64,000 nucleotides of DNA from NCBI RefSeq assembly GCF_002934235.1, contig NZ_PTIS01000010.1:1-64000 (forward strand), read 5' to 3'. Shown here piece after piece: positions 28,215-39,400 of this stretch (position 1 is its first letter; the number at the start of each line of letters is the position of its first letter). A program made the translations under genes and the position numbers. The notes below the pieces were generated by a model. It had not been told where the DNA came from and made no database searches. It saw nothing but the letters and a program-made list of their open reading frames with translations. Source of the stretch: Clostridium algidicarnis DSM 15099 (lineage in GTDB: Bacteria; Bacillota; Clostridia; Clostridiales; Clostridiaceae).

Positions 28215-29792
28215 TTATTTTTCATAAAGTTTAGATAAGTCTCTAAACATAAATATTGGAGCTGGCTCAGCTTCTTCTACTCCACCAAATTTATTATCAA
28301 TAGCTACTATGGATTTAGGGAATACAATTGGATATAAAGACATATCATCAGCAATGGTCTTTTGAATCTCTTTATAAATTTCACCTCTCTTAGTATCATC
28401 GGTTTCAACTGCACCTTTTTCCCATAGTATATCAAGATCTTTATTACTGTAATTCATAAAGTTATTAGGGTTTCCGGTTAGAAATAGGGGCTTATAGCCA
28501 TCTGGGTCAACACCCATTACAAAACCATTGAATCCTAAATCAAAGTCCTTATTATTCTTAGCATCTACCAGCTTTTGTATAAAGGCATTTCTCTCCATAC
28601 CCATAAGCTCTACATTTATTCCAACATCTTTAAGACGTTGTTGAACTATTAAAGATTGAGCTTCTTGTTCTTTACTTCCATTAGTATAAGCTAATTTTAA
28701 ATCTAAGGAAGTGATTCCTGCCTTGCTTAAAAGCTCTTTAGATTTTTCTATGTTAAAATCATACTTTTCTATATTGTCATTATCATGATACAAGGTACCA
28801 GGGGTAAATACAGTATTAGCTTTGTCACCATATTCTGTAGAAGTATAGGCACCCTTTATCAATTCTTCTTTATTTAAGGCATAAGCAATAGCTTGTCTTA
28901 CTTCTTTCATCTTTAAAGCATCGTTATTTTGATTTATAACCATGTTATTTAACATATTTTCACTAAAGGTTATTACATTAAGCTTGTCTTTGAACTTGTC
29001 TACATCTTTAGCGGATATGTATTTAGCAGATATTTCGCCTGTAGTTAAAGCTGAATTTGCAGCATTAGCATCAGGTATAATTCTATAAACTACAGTTTCA
29101 AGATGAGGCTTTCCTCTAAAATAATCTTCATTTCTAACTAAAGTTACACTTTCTCCTTTAGTAGATTCCTTATACTTATAAGGACCAGACCCTATAGGGT
29201 TATCATTTTTTGTGCTCTTAGCTATATTTTCTTCACCCTCGAATATGTGTTTAGGGATTGGTGTAAGTCTAGCTATAGAGGACTTAAAAGTTGCAGTGAC
29301 TTCTGGTAGCTTAAACTCCACTGTGGTATCATCAATCTTTTTATACTCAATAGGTTTATCATTAACAACTAAATAATCTCTAAGTAAACTATTTTCATCT
29401 TTATCTAATATCTTATCTAGAGTAAATATCATATCATCTGAAGTTAAGGGCTTTCCATCATGCCACTTAAGATCTTTTTTAAGCTTTAATGTATATGTTA
29501 AAAAGTCACTTGAACTTTCAAAGCTTTCTGCAAGATAAAAGTCAGTTTTATCGCCATTCATTACAAATAAAGGAGAAAACAATGCATTGTTAATTGTCAT
29601 AGTAACTCTGTCATTCCCATACAATGGGTTTAAGACATTTGGATCACCACCAGCTTGGAATATAATAGTTCCACCATCTTTTATGGTTTTATCCGCTGGA
29701 GTGTTTAAATCACCATCTTTTTTAGTACCACAAGCAGTAGCTAGAATCATTGAAGCTGCCATTATAACTGCAAGCATCTTTTTTGCTTTCAT
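28215..29792 (-). CDS. Peptide ABC transporter substrate-binding lipoprotein
   Basis: A 525-aa SBP family 5 protein (OppA/DppA/AppA type). The signal peptide ends with lipobox LATAC (Cys21), so it is anchored outside the membrane. Family features include NPLYGNDRVTMTINNALF, LKKDLKWHDGKPLTSDDMIFTL, NPIGSGPYKYKE and VRQAIAYALNKEELI. It is the first gene of the three-gene operon with two permeases. Substrate is a short or medium peptide by family; which peptides cannot be read from sequence. Confidence 0.95.
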   Translation of the reverse strand: MKAKKMLAVIMAASMILATACGTKKDGDLNTPADKTIKDGGTIIFQAGGDPNVLNPLYGNDRVTMTINNALFSPLFVMNGDKTDFYLAESFESSSDFLTYTLKLKKDLKWHDGKPLTSDDMIFTLDKILDKDENSLLRDYLVVNDKPIEYKKIDDTTVEFKLPEVTATFKSSIARLTPIPKHIFEGEENIAKSTKNDNPIGSGPYKYKESTKGESVTLVRNEDYFRGKPHLETVVYRIIPDANAANSALTTGEISAKYISAKDVDKFKDKLNVITFSENMLNNMVINQNNDALKMKEVRQAIAYALNKEELIKGAYTSTEYGDKANTVFTPGTLYHDNDNIEKYDFNIEKSKELLSKAGITSLDLKLAYTNGSKEQEAQSLIVQQRLKDVGINVELMGMERNAFIQKLVDAKNNKDFDLGFNGFVMGVDPDGYKPLFLTGNPNNFMNYSNKDLDILWEKGAVETDDTKRGEIYKEIQKTIADDMSLYPIVFPKSIVAIDNKFGGVEEAEPAPIFMFRDLSKLYEK

Positions 29793-29880
29793 GAAAAAAC
29801 CTCCTAATAAATAATTATAAGTTATTTAAAATTTATTTTGTATTTCCATAGAGATTATAACATCCTACATTCATAACACT

Positions 29881-29919
29881 CCAATAGATAATGTAAATCC
29901 TTCATAACCTATCTATTGG
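29881..29919. promoter_or_regulatory. Inverted repeat upstream of the peptide-binding protein gene
   Basis: Perfect 10-nt arms CCAATAGATA (29881-29890) and TATCTATTGG (29910-29919), about 90 bp before the start. It lies between divergent genes. Operator or leader stem; no partner identified. Confidence 0.4.
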
Positions 29920-30043
29920 ATAAGCAAATAGAGAGATAGAAGAGCTTTTAAAAACAAATATTAAAGTTTTTTAAATATATAGTAAAAATAAGGGTAACTT
30001 TTTATGTAACGGCATACTTAATGTATGAAAGGAGTTGATTAAT

Positions 30044-30271
30044 ATGGCAGTAACAAAAAACTTAGTTAAAGACGCTATAGTAATGAAGTATGGAACAGGG
30101 GTTATGGACGAGAAGGGTAAAGAGGTTATAAAGAGCTATAAACTATCTAGCATAAAAGACGGAGCTACAGAAGAGGAAATATTAGACCTATCAAGAGACT
30201 TTAATAAAGTTCTAAACAAACCTATAAGTGGTTTATTTAGAGAATACCAAGAAAATATCAAAGAATCTTAG
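30044..30271 (+). CDS. DUF1659 family small protein
   Basis: A 75-aa cytoplasmic protein beginning MAVTKNLVKDAIVMKY. I chose the ATG at 30044 with AAAGGAG upstream. It matches the DUF1659 type (VIKSYKLSSIKDGATEEEIL); function unknown. It is followed 127 bp downstream by a DUF2922 gene, a pairing found repeatedly in Firmicutes, suggesting they act together. Confidence 0.8.
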   Translation: MAVTKNLVKDAIVMKYGTGVMDEKGKEVIKSYKLSSIKDGATEEEILDLSRDFNKVLNKPISGLFREYQENIKES

Positions 30272-30398
30272 TAAATAGTAACCTTGGTTTTAGATAGTAG
30301 CTTAAATATATCTAAAACTTAGAATTTCAATGTAGTGGAGCATGGCGGACAAGCAGTATAAAAGAAAAATTAAAAATCTTTAGAAAAGGGGTGTAAAT

Positions 30399-30623
30399 AT
30401 GGATAACAATAAAATAGTTACAATGACTTTTATAAATAAATCAGGAACTAAGGTAAATTTAAGAGTGGAATATGCAAAACAAGATTTATCTAAGGATGAT
30501 ATTGTAACATTAATGGATAGCATTATATCTAAGGGTGTAATAACATCTAAGGGTGGTCCATTAATGTTTAAAGACTCAGCTGAAGTTGTAGAAAAGGAAT
30601 CTTCAAAGATAGAATTAAGATAA
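30399..30623 (+). CDS. DUF2922 family small protein
   Basis: A 74-aa protein with the DUF2922 pattern: an N-terminal beta strand pair (KIVTMTFINKSGTKVNLRVE), then DIVTLMDSIISKGVITSKGG. Function unknown. Ribosome binding site AAAAGGGG lies 9 nt before the ATG. It ends in its own terminator and pairs with the DUF1659 gene. Confidence 0.82.
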   Translation: MDNNKIVTMTFINKSGTKVNLRVEYAKQDLSKDDIVTLMDSIISKGVITSKGGPLMFKDSAEVVEKESSKIELR

Positions 30624-30634
30624 AGTTAAAAGGG

Positions 30635-30668
30635 AAAAAGGCTACCGAAATGGTAGCCTTTTTCTATT
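30635..30668 (+). terminator. Terminator of the DUF1659-DUF2922 unit
   Basis: Arms AAAAAGGCTACC and GGTAGCCTTTTT with a 5-nt loop, followed by CTATTTT. Confidence 0.92.
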
Positions 30669-30739
30669 TTGTAAGATAGTCATTAAAGAACAAAGGCTGT
30701 ATAATAAAGTTATAGTTAAAAGGTGAAAGGACAGTGTAT

Positions 30740-32782
30740 ATGGAAAGAGGTAGGGGTGTTAGTAATATAGGCATATTAGCTCATGTTGATGCAGGTAAAA
30801 CTACTTTAACAGAGCATATTTTATACAAAAGTGGAGTTATAAGAAGTCTTGGAAGTGTTGATACAGGCACCGCTCATACGGATAGTTTAGAGGTAGAACA
30901 AGAAAGGGGTATTTCTGTTAAGTCTTCTGAAGCAAATCTTTTATGGAAGGGTAAAGAGATAAATATAATAGATACCCCAGGTCATGTGGACTTTTCAGGA
31001 GAAGTTGAGAGGACACTTAGTATATTAGATGCGGCAGTTATTGTTATTTCAGCAGTGGAAGGAGTTCAACCTCAGACAGAAGTTTATTTTAAGGCACTAA
31101 AGACCATTGGAATTCCTACTATAATATTTATAAATAAAATTGACAGGGTGGGAGCTAATATAAAAAGAGTTTTGGAAGACATAAGTAGTCTTTTGACGGA
31201 CTCTTTTATATCAATAGAAGACATTAGTAAAGAAGGCACAGTAAGTCCAAAGGTACAACTATTATTTAAGGAAAATAATGTAGATAATGTAGATAGTAAT
31301 GACAAAATTAATATAAATGATAATGCAGAAAACAATGTAAATACTAGTGAAAAAGGTAAATATGAAGATAAATTATTAGAAGCATTAGCTGACGCTGATG
31401 AATTATTATTAAACAAATACTTAGAAGGGGAAGATGTTAGCTTTGAACTTATAAAAGAAAGCCTTATTAATTTAACTAATAATTGTAGCATTTATCCTCT
31501 TTTATATGGATCTGCAATAAAAGATATGGGAGTTAGTGAACTTTTAGATTTCTTAGCTGAAATTATTCCTATTAAAAATGATTTTAGTGATGAAGAACTT
31601 TCTGCTATAGTATTTAAAATAAAAAGGCATAAGACTCTTGGAAAGCTCGCCTACATAAGATTATATAGTGGAGAAATAAAAAGTCGAGATTTAGTGTATA
31701 ACCACACCAAGGCTATAGAAGAGAAGGTAACGCAAATCAAAAAACTTAAAGGTCAAAAGGAAATAGATTATGGATATGTTTCCTCGGGAGAAATAGCTTG
31801 CGTTTCTGGCTTATCAAAGGCTAGTATAGGAGATGTTTTAGGTGATCCTAAAAAGGTTCCTAAAGTTTTAAGTATAGCAAAACCTATTTTAACACTTCAA
31901 GCATTTCCAAAGAAAAAGGAAGATTATATAAGACTAGTTGAAGCCTTTAATGAACTTGAAGAAGAGGATCCACTTCTTAATGTACAGTGGCTAAAAGAAA
32001 AAAATGAGCTTCATATTCAAATAATGGGTATGATTCAATTAGAGATTTTAGAAAACATATTAAAAAACAGATTTGATATAGAAATCTCTTTTGGAAAGCC
32101 TTCTATAATATATAAAGAAACACCTCTAGGAAATTCTGTAGGATTTGAAGCTTATACAATGCCAAAACCTTGCTGGGCTGTAGTTAAGTTCTTTATAGAA
32201 CCTTTAGAAAGGGGTTCAGGACTAGTTTATGAATCACAGGTTAGAACGGATGCTATAAAGCTTAGATATCAAAGAGAAATAGAGTACCAGTTGCCAATAG
32301 CTTTAAGTCAAGGCCTTTATGGCTGGGAGGTTACAGACCTTAAGGTAACATTACTTACAGGTGAGGATCATGTGATGCATAGTAATCCAGGTGATTTTAT
32401 TATTGCCACCACCATAGGGATAATGAATGGATTAAAAAATATAGGAACTACTTTATTAGAACCCATAATTAAGTTTAGAATTTCTGTACCAGAAGACATT
32501 GGAGGAAAGGTTTTAGGAGACATTATAAATATGAGAGGAACCTTTGAAGCCCCAATGATATCTAATGGAAACTTTACTGTACAGGGAGAAATGCCAGCAG
32601 CAACTTCTTTAGATTACCCTATAAGGCTTGGAATAATATCTAGTGGCAAAGGTGTAATAAGCACTGAACTTTCAAGCTACAAGCCTGTACCACTAGAGCT
32701 TGGAGAAAAGAGAGAACGAATAGGGGTAGACCCCTTAGACCGATCTAAATTTATATTATATTCAAGAAACGCTATAAGATAA
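30740..32782 (+). CDS. TetM/EF-G-like ribosomal protection-type GTPase
   Basis: A 680-aa translational GTPase of the tetracycline-resistance ribosomal protection class, close in length to TetM (639). G motifs are visible: GILAHVDAGKTTLTE, the EQERGISV switch, DTPGHVDFSGE and NKID. The later parts (PLLYGSAIKDMGVSELLDFL, MGMIQLEILENILKNRFDIEISFGKPSIIYKE, RGTFEAPMISNGNFTVQGEMP) follow the same family. A low-complexity Asn/Asp-rich insert of about 28 residues lies in the G-prime region near residues 178-205. The ATG at 30740 follows GAAAGGA by 8 nt. Chromosomal relatives in clostridia may protect against other ribosome-targeting compounds; resistance is not shown. Confidence 0.88.
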   Translation: MERGRGVSNIGILAHVDAGKTTLTEHILYKSGVIRSLGSVDTGTAHTDSLEVEQERGISVKSSEANLLWKGKEINIIDTPGHVDFSGEVERTLSILDAAVIVISAVEGVQPQTEVYFKALKTIGIPTIIFINKIDRVGANIKRVLEDISSLLTDSFISIEDISKEGTVSPKVQLLFKENNVDNVDSNDKININDNAENNVNTSEKGKYEDKLLEALADADELLLNKYLEGEDVSFELIKESLINLTNNCSIYPLLYGSAIKDMGVSELLDFLAEIIPIKNDFSDEELSAIVFKIKRHKTLGKLAYIRLYSGEIKSRDLVYNHTKAIEEKVTQIKKLKGQKEIDYGYVSSGEIACVSGLSKASIGDVLGDPKKVPKVLSIAKPILTLQAFPKKKEDYIRLVEAFNELEEEDPLLNVQWLKEKNELHIQIMGMIQLEILENILKNRFDIEISFGKPSIIYKETPLGNSVGFEAYTMPKPCWAVVKFFIEPLERGSGLVYESQVRTDAIKLRYQREIEYQLPIALSQGLYGWEVTDLKVTLLTGEDHVMHSNPGDFIIATTIGIMNGLKNIGTTLLEPIIKFRISVPEDIGGKVLGDIINMRGTFEAPMISNGNFTVQGEMPAATSLDYPIRLGIISSGKGVISTELSSYKPVPLELGEKRERIGVDPLDRSKFILYSRNAIR

Positions 32783-32792
32783 TACCATATTA

Positions 32793-32844
32793 AATAAAAG
32801 AGAAACTGTAGTATATGTATATATGCTATAGTTTCTCTTTTATT
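32793..32844 (+). terminator. Terminator of the TetM-like gene
   Basis: Long imperfect stem with arms AATAAAAGAGAAACT and AGTTTCTCTTTTATT. Confidence 0.85.
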
Positions 32845-32846
32845 AG

Positions 32847-32942
32847 TTACAAAGCAGATTGCACATCTAATTACAAAGCAAATATTTTATTTTGGTTACA
32901 AAGCAAATTTTACAACCTAATCACAAAGCAAATATTTTGTTG
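32847..32942. repeat. Short tandem repeat, four units of 24-25 bp
   Basis: Units start with TTACAAAGCAAAT or a close variant at 32847, 32871, 32896 and 32921, so the period is 24-25 bp. The array lies between the terminator of the TetM-like gene and the DUF1292 gene. Function unknown. Confidence 0.75.
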
Positions 32943-32993
32943 AAATTCATTTAAAGGCAAATAAAGGTACGTAAAGCTTATGTAAAGCTTAAA

Positions 32994-33224
32994 TTAAATA
33001 GTCTTTGCAGAAGCTTTTATTAAATTAAGCTCCCCTTGGTTTTTAACAGCATCTAAGTACTCATTACCATCTTCAAGATTAAACTTATAAACTTCCAGCT
33101 GTGTAGCTTTATTTTCAGGTGACATAATTACATAGTCACTGCTATTAACCGAAAGATACTCTTTAACAATGTAATTTATAAGCTCCCCCCTTTCATTTTT
33201 AAAGGCATAGGACTTTTCTTTCAT
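32994..33224 (-). CDS. DUF1292 family small protein
   Basis: A 76-aa acidic cytoplasmic protein resembling the DUF1292 family (SYAFKNERGELINYIVKEYL, DYVIMSPENKATQLEVYKF). Function unknown. The ATG has AGGAGG about 9 nt upstream. It lies beside the trailer end of the CRISPR array, transcribed in the same direction, with no evident link to it. Confidence 0.78.
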   Translation of the reverse strand: MKEKSYAFKNERGELINYIVKEYLSVNSSDYVIMSPENKATQLEVYKFNLEDGNEYLDAVKNQGELNLIKASAKTI

Positions 33225-33344
33225 ATAAGTAGACCTCCTATATTTAATTTAGTAGTTAAGTTAAGCTTTACGATTAATATTATGTGCAATAAGAGGAAAA
33301 ATTATTACTAATAATTAATTAATTTATTAATTTCTTTTACACTG

Positions 33345-33476
33345 GGTAATAAGAGCGGATAAATTCAAGATAGGTTGTTGCGGCGGAAGGGGTTACCTAT
33401 CAAGGGGAATCACTTTTAAGTGGACTTTAAAAGATTGAATAGAATAAACTGAAGGATTTGGGAGCCAAAGAAAACA
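33345..33476. other. GC-richer non-coding stretch at the CRISPR trailer end
   Basis: About 130 bp next to the oldest repeat is visibly richer in G/C than its surroundings (TGTTGCGGCGGAAGGGG). It can form GATAGGT/ACCTATC and CACTTTTAAGTG hairpins. No ORF. It may be the distal part of the crRNA precursor, a decayed element or an RNA; I cannot tell which. Confidence 0.4.
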
Positions 33477-36400
33477 ATTTAAATACATCCCATGTTAAGG
33501 TTCAATTTAAGGAATCTCATGTGATGGACATTTACAAGTCAAATTTAAATACATCCCATGTTAAGGTTCAATAGAAACTAAAAGTTTTTTAAAAATAGAT
33601 TATGATGGATTTAAATACATCCCATGTTAAGGTTCAATATAGTTCACCTCTAACTATTCATAAGTTCTACTCGCTATTTAAATACATCCCATGTTAAGGT
33701 TCAATGCTGGACTGAAGCATTATATTGAACTGCTCTGTGCTATTTAAATACATCCCATGTTAAGGTTCAATTTTGTTATCTTATTTTCTTTTAGTAGCTT
33801 TTTCTGATTTAAATACATCCCATGTTAAGGTTCAATAACAATGGTTCGGTTTCATGTTCGAGTTTTAGAATTATTTAAATACATCCCATGTTAAGGTTCA
33901 ATCAGAAATCGAGCTTAAAACTTATGAGTATCCTTACAATTTAAATACATCCCATGTTAAGGTTCAATTGGGATAATTGTTGTACTGCAGGAGAAATAAA
34001 TTGATTTAAATACATCCCATGTTAAGGTTCAATTAAAAGAATCACTTGTCATTGGACCACCATCTATTATTTAAATACATCCCATGTTAAGGTTCAATAA
34101 GAAGTGGACCATAGTGGCAATATTAATAATCCATAATTTAAATACATCCCATGTTAAGGTTCAATCTAAAATACCGCCAATGCCGATAGGTCTTGTTTGA
34201 TTTAAATACATCCCATGTTAAGGTTCAATCTAATTCCCCAACTAAGATTGAACTGTGTGATGCATTTAAATACATCCCATGTTAAGGTTCAATCTAAATC
34301 TGCGCTTATATTACTCACCTCCTTATTTATTTAAATACATCCCATGTTAAGGTTCAATCTTCAAATAAATCTAAATTATGTTGACGTTCCTTTATTTAAA
34401 TACATCCCATGTTAAGGTTCAATACTAATGAACTTGAAGAATTAATAAGCGAGGTGAAATATTTAAATACATCCCATGTTAAGGTTCAATTCAGATGTGA
34501 AATATGGATATATTGAATAAATGTTATTTAAATACATCCCATGTTAAGGTTCAATGGAAAATTAATTTCCATTACCCCATCCCTTTCTTATATTTAAATA
34601 CATCCCATGTTAAGGTTCAATTTAGTATTATCCACTATTTTTCACCTCCTTGGTGATTTAAATACATCCCATGTTAAGGTTCAATAGGGTGCACGTACCT
34701 GGTATTAAGTGTAATGTACTTAATTTAAATACATCCCATGTTAAGGTTCAATAGGGTGCACGTACCTGGTATTAAGTGTAATGTACTTAATTTAAATACA
34801 TCCCATGTTAAGGTTCAATAGGGTGCACGTACCTGGTATTAAGTGTAATGTACTTAATTTAAATACATCCCATGTTAAGGTTCAATAGGGTGCACGTACC
34901 TGGTATTAAGTGTAATGTACTTAATTTAAATACATCCCATGTTAAGGTTCAATTCTATATACTGACCCATCTTTCCTAACATAGAAAATTTAAATACATC
35001 CCATGTTAAGGTTCAATAGTGGTCAAGCTTCTCAAAGTCCTAATAACTTTGGATTTAAATACATCCCATGTTAAGGTTCAATGAACAGGCGATCATAGGC
35101 ACTTTTATAGTAAACAAATTTAAATACATCCCATGTTAAGGTTCAATAACATTACAGAAGAAGACCTGTATACAGCCAGGGAATTTAAATACATCCCATG
35201 TTAAGGTTCAATTGTTACTATAAATCTTTTTACACTAGCTTCTAAAATATTTAAATACATCCCATGTTAAGGTTCAATGATGAAGAATTAAAAAACTGCT
35301 CCATAAATGCCACATTTAAATACATCCCATGTTAAGGTTCAATAGGTTTTACCATGGAGGAATGGAGAAGAAAACTACAATTTAAATACATCCCATGTTA
35401 AGGTTCAATTAAATATAAATTCAATGGATTGGATCATATCTTAATTTAAATACATCCCATGTTAAGGTTCAATCCTAAATCATGGGTGACTGATATGGGT
35501 TTAGATGCATTTAAATACATCCCATGTTAAGGTTCAATGAAAAGACTGATTACCTTAAGTGTAGAAAAGACAAATTTAAATACATCCCATGTTAAGGTTC
35601 AATGTTTAGACGTATTAATAATAGATCACCTTACCCTGAATTTAAATACATCCCATGTTAAGGTTCAATTTTGGGAATCCATGTTGTGATAGATTCAAGA
35701 TGTGATTTAAATACATCCCATGTTAAGGTTCAATTTATTAGGTAAAGAATATAAGGATCTACTAGAAAATTTAAATACATCCCATGTTAAGGTTCAATGG
35801 ATTATGAAATATGCAAACAATTAGGTATGGACGCATTTAAATACATCCCATGTTAAGGTTCAATTTTTGTGAAAATATACATGGAACTTGTGAGTTTGTA
35901 TTTAAATACATCCCATGTTAAGGTTCAATTTATGAAAAAGTAAATTATACAGGTGTAAATTGATTATTTAAATACATCCCATGTTAAGGTTCAATTTACT
36001 AGGTGAAATGATTAAGAAAAGATACAGCTAATTTAAATACATCCCATGTTAAGGTTCAATCCTCTATATACTGACCCATCTTTCCTAACATAGAAAATTT
36101 AAATACATCCCATGTTAAGGTTCAATACTGATACACACGAGCCCACCACGATATTACTTGCATTTAAATACATCCCATGTTAAGGTTCAATTTATTAAAA
36201 TCTTTGGTATCTTCCAAAGCTTTACTTATTTAAATACATCCCATGTTAAGGTTCAATTTAAGACTGCTGCTAAAATACTTGGTCATGATGTATTTAAATA
36301 CATCCCATGTTAAGGTTCAATGCAGTATCCTTTGATATAGTACCTTCTGGTACTTGATTTAAATACATCCCATGTTAAGGTTCAATATTTGTTCGCTTGA

Positions 36401-39400
36401 GCAAGCAATTTAGGGTACTCTGATTTAAATACATCCCATGTTAAGGTTCAATATAGATTGGGAACCCGGATGATGATTTCGCCTTGTAATTTAAATACAT
36501 CCCATGTTAAGGTTCAATTGCTGTTAAAAATGGGTTGTTAAAGGTTATTGGAAGATTTAAATACATCCCATGTTAAGGTTCAATCTTATAAATGTTCAGC
36601 CTTATCCGATGCACGCTAGATTTAAATACATCCCATGTTAAGGTTCAATAATCCAGAGTTTTAGCACATGTTAATAAATTAGGCTATTTAAATACATCCC
36701 ATGTTAAGGTTCAATATATAAATGCAAATATAAAATAAATGGCACATGGACATTTAAATACATCCCATGTTAAGGTTCAATCATTTGTAACCATACTTTT
36801 GCTTAACATTGGAAAGATTTAAATACATCCCATGTTAAGGTTCAATGGTTTATATGTACAATAAAAGGATTGTACATATATGATTTAAATACATCCCATG
36901 TTAAGGTTCAATAACTAGGAGTGAGAATGCTGGCACCTAAAGTACTTAATTTAAATACATCCCATGTTAAGGTTCAATTCAGCTTTTTATTCGTAGGATT
37001 TATAAATGTCAGGATTTAAATACATCCCATGTTAAGGTTCAATTCCAGAGAAGTTTGGTAATAATAAGGTGGACAAGTTATTTAAATACATCCCATGTTA
37101 AGGTTCAATTGTTAGAATCATAAATAACCTCAACCAGCTTTATTATTTAAATACATCCCATGTTAAGGTTCAATTTTTAAAGACCTGTATGCTTTTATAA
37201 TCTTCATACATTTAAATACATCCCATGTTAAGGTTCAATGCAGGAGGATTTTTTTCTTGTATAAGAACAGATGAATTTAAATACATCCCATGTTAAGGTT
37301 CAATGCTCACACCAATCATCTAACTTTGATTTTTGACAGAATTTAAATACATCCCATGTTAAGGTTCAATATATGCAGGTACTTTATAAACTTTAGTAAA
37401 AAACAAAATTTAAATACATCCCATGTTAAGGTTCAATTATAAATGGATAATAAACCTTATTATAAAATTAAATTTAAATACATCCCATGTTAAGGTTCAA
37501 TTATCCAATTTGAACCCACAACAACTTATATGTCTACATTTAAATACATCCCATGTTAAGGTTCAATCTTCAATTTTAAAGACTAATAAAAATACAGTAT
37601 AATTTAAATACATCCCATGTTAAGGTTCAATCTAGTTGAAAAATTAAGTCGGACCACAAGAACCCCATTTAAATACATCCCATGTTAAGGTTCAATTAAG
37701 TTGTAGCTGCATAGAAAAAGAATGGACAATAGAATTTAAATACATCCCATGTTAAGGTTCAATAAAATGCTACAGAAAAACTAAATAACATTTTGGAATT
37801 TAAATACATCCCATGTTAAGGTTCAATGTAAACCGAAAAAAGGCTATACAGTTGTATTTGGATTTAAATACATCCCATGTTAAGGTTCAATAAATAGCTT
37901 TGATTGAATCATTAAAACATCAATCCAATTTAAATACATCCCATGTTAAGGTTCAATTTAGCTCCAGTATCGCCTTTATCTCCCTTAAGCCCATTTAAAT
38001 ACATCCCATGTTAAGGTTCAATAAAGGATTAACCTTAAATGTAAGCATAAAAGATTCATTTAAATACATCCCATGTTAAGGTTCAATTTGGCACTGCAGC
38101 ATCTGTAATGGCCATTAAGTTATTTAAATACATCCCATGTTAAGGTTCAATGCACCGTATAGGGCAAGTTAATAATGTCCATTACATATTTAAATACATC
38201 CCATGTTAAGGTTCAATTAGCATTGCTTCAATATTATTAGTCTCTAATTGAATTTAAATACATCCCATGTTAAGGTTCAATCCGTGATTATAGATCCGGA
38301 AGAACCTACGATAGAATTTAAATACATCCCATGTTAAGGTTCAATGTGATACCAAGGGTTACAAGGTGCATCGATTCTGTATTTAAATACATCCCATGTT
38401 AAGGTTCAATTATTTATTAAATAATACTTGACAAAGCTATATTAAATTTAAATACATCCCATGTTAAGGTTCAATAAGCTAATAAAGAATAAAGGTAGGT
38501 AGATTAATAAATTTAAATACATCCCATGTTAAGGTTCAATCTTATGCTAAAGCTGTGGTGGGTGCTATACTAGGAGAATTTAAATACATCCCATGTTAAG
38601 GTTCAATCAATTTTGGAGAAAATACTTGGGGCATTAGCTATAGATTTAAATACATCCCATGTTAAGGTTCAATTTTACTCTAGTTTTTATATTGTCATAT
38701 AGATCAAATTTAAATACATCCCATGTTAAGGTTCAATCGAGTTATTAAGGCTTAAACAAATAATTGGAGTAGAATTTAAATACATCCCATGTTAAGGTTC
38801 AATTAAAATAAAAAAAGGTGGAATAGAAATGAATAAAAAATTTAAATACATCCCATGTTAAGGTTCAATTATATGTGAAGCCTAAAATACACCTATCACC
38901 AGGATCATTTAAATACATCCCATGTTAAGGTTCAATATATGTGAAGCCTAAAATACACCTATCACCAGGATCATTTAAATACATCCCATGTTAAGGTTCA
39001 ATTTGTTTGGTTAAAACCCAAAATGAATTTCAAAGAAGATTTAAATACATCCCATGTTAAGGTTCAATTATGTGGTTGTTAAAATAGAACATTATAAAGA
39101 AGTATTTAAATACATCCCATGTTAAGGTTCAATATAAAGAAATTAGAAATAATGCCATTAGTGGAACATAATTTAAATACATCCCATGTTAAGGTTCAAT
39201 CAAAACTTGGCATACCTAATTGAGATACTTTAGTTATTTAAATACATCCCATGTTAAGGTTCAATCTGCTAAAGGAAACAGTGGAGCACATAACAATTTC
39301 GCATTTAAATACATCCCATGTTAAGGTTCAATCACTGTCTAATGACTTAAGCATTTCCTTTGATTTAATTTAAATACATCCCATGTTAAGGTTCAATTTC

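Noticed and set aside
33477-33600. The left end of the array as the leader end
   Set aside because: The repeat's handle end, the cas strand, and a TATAAT beside the right-hand repeat all place the leader at 47492-47789.
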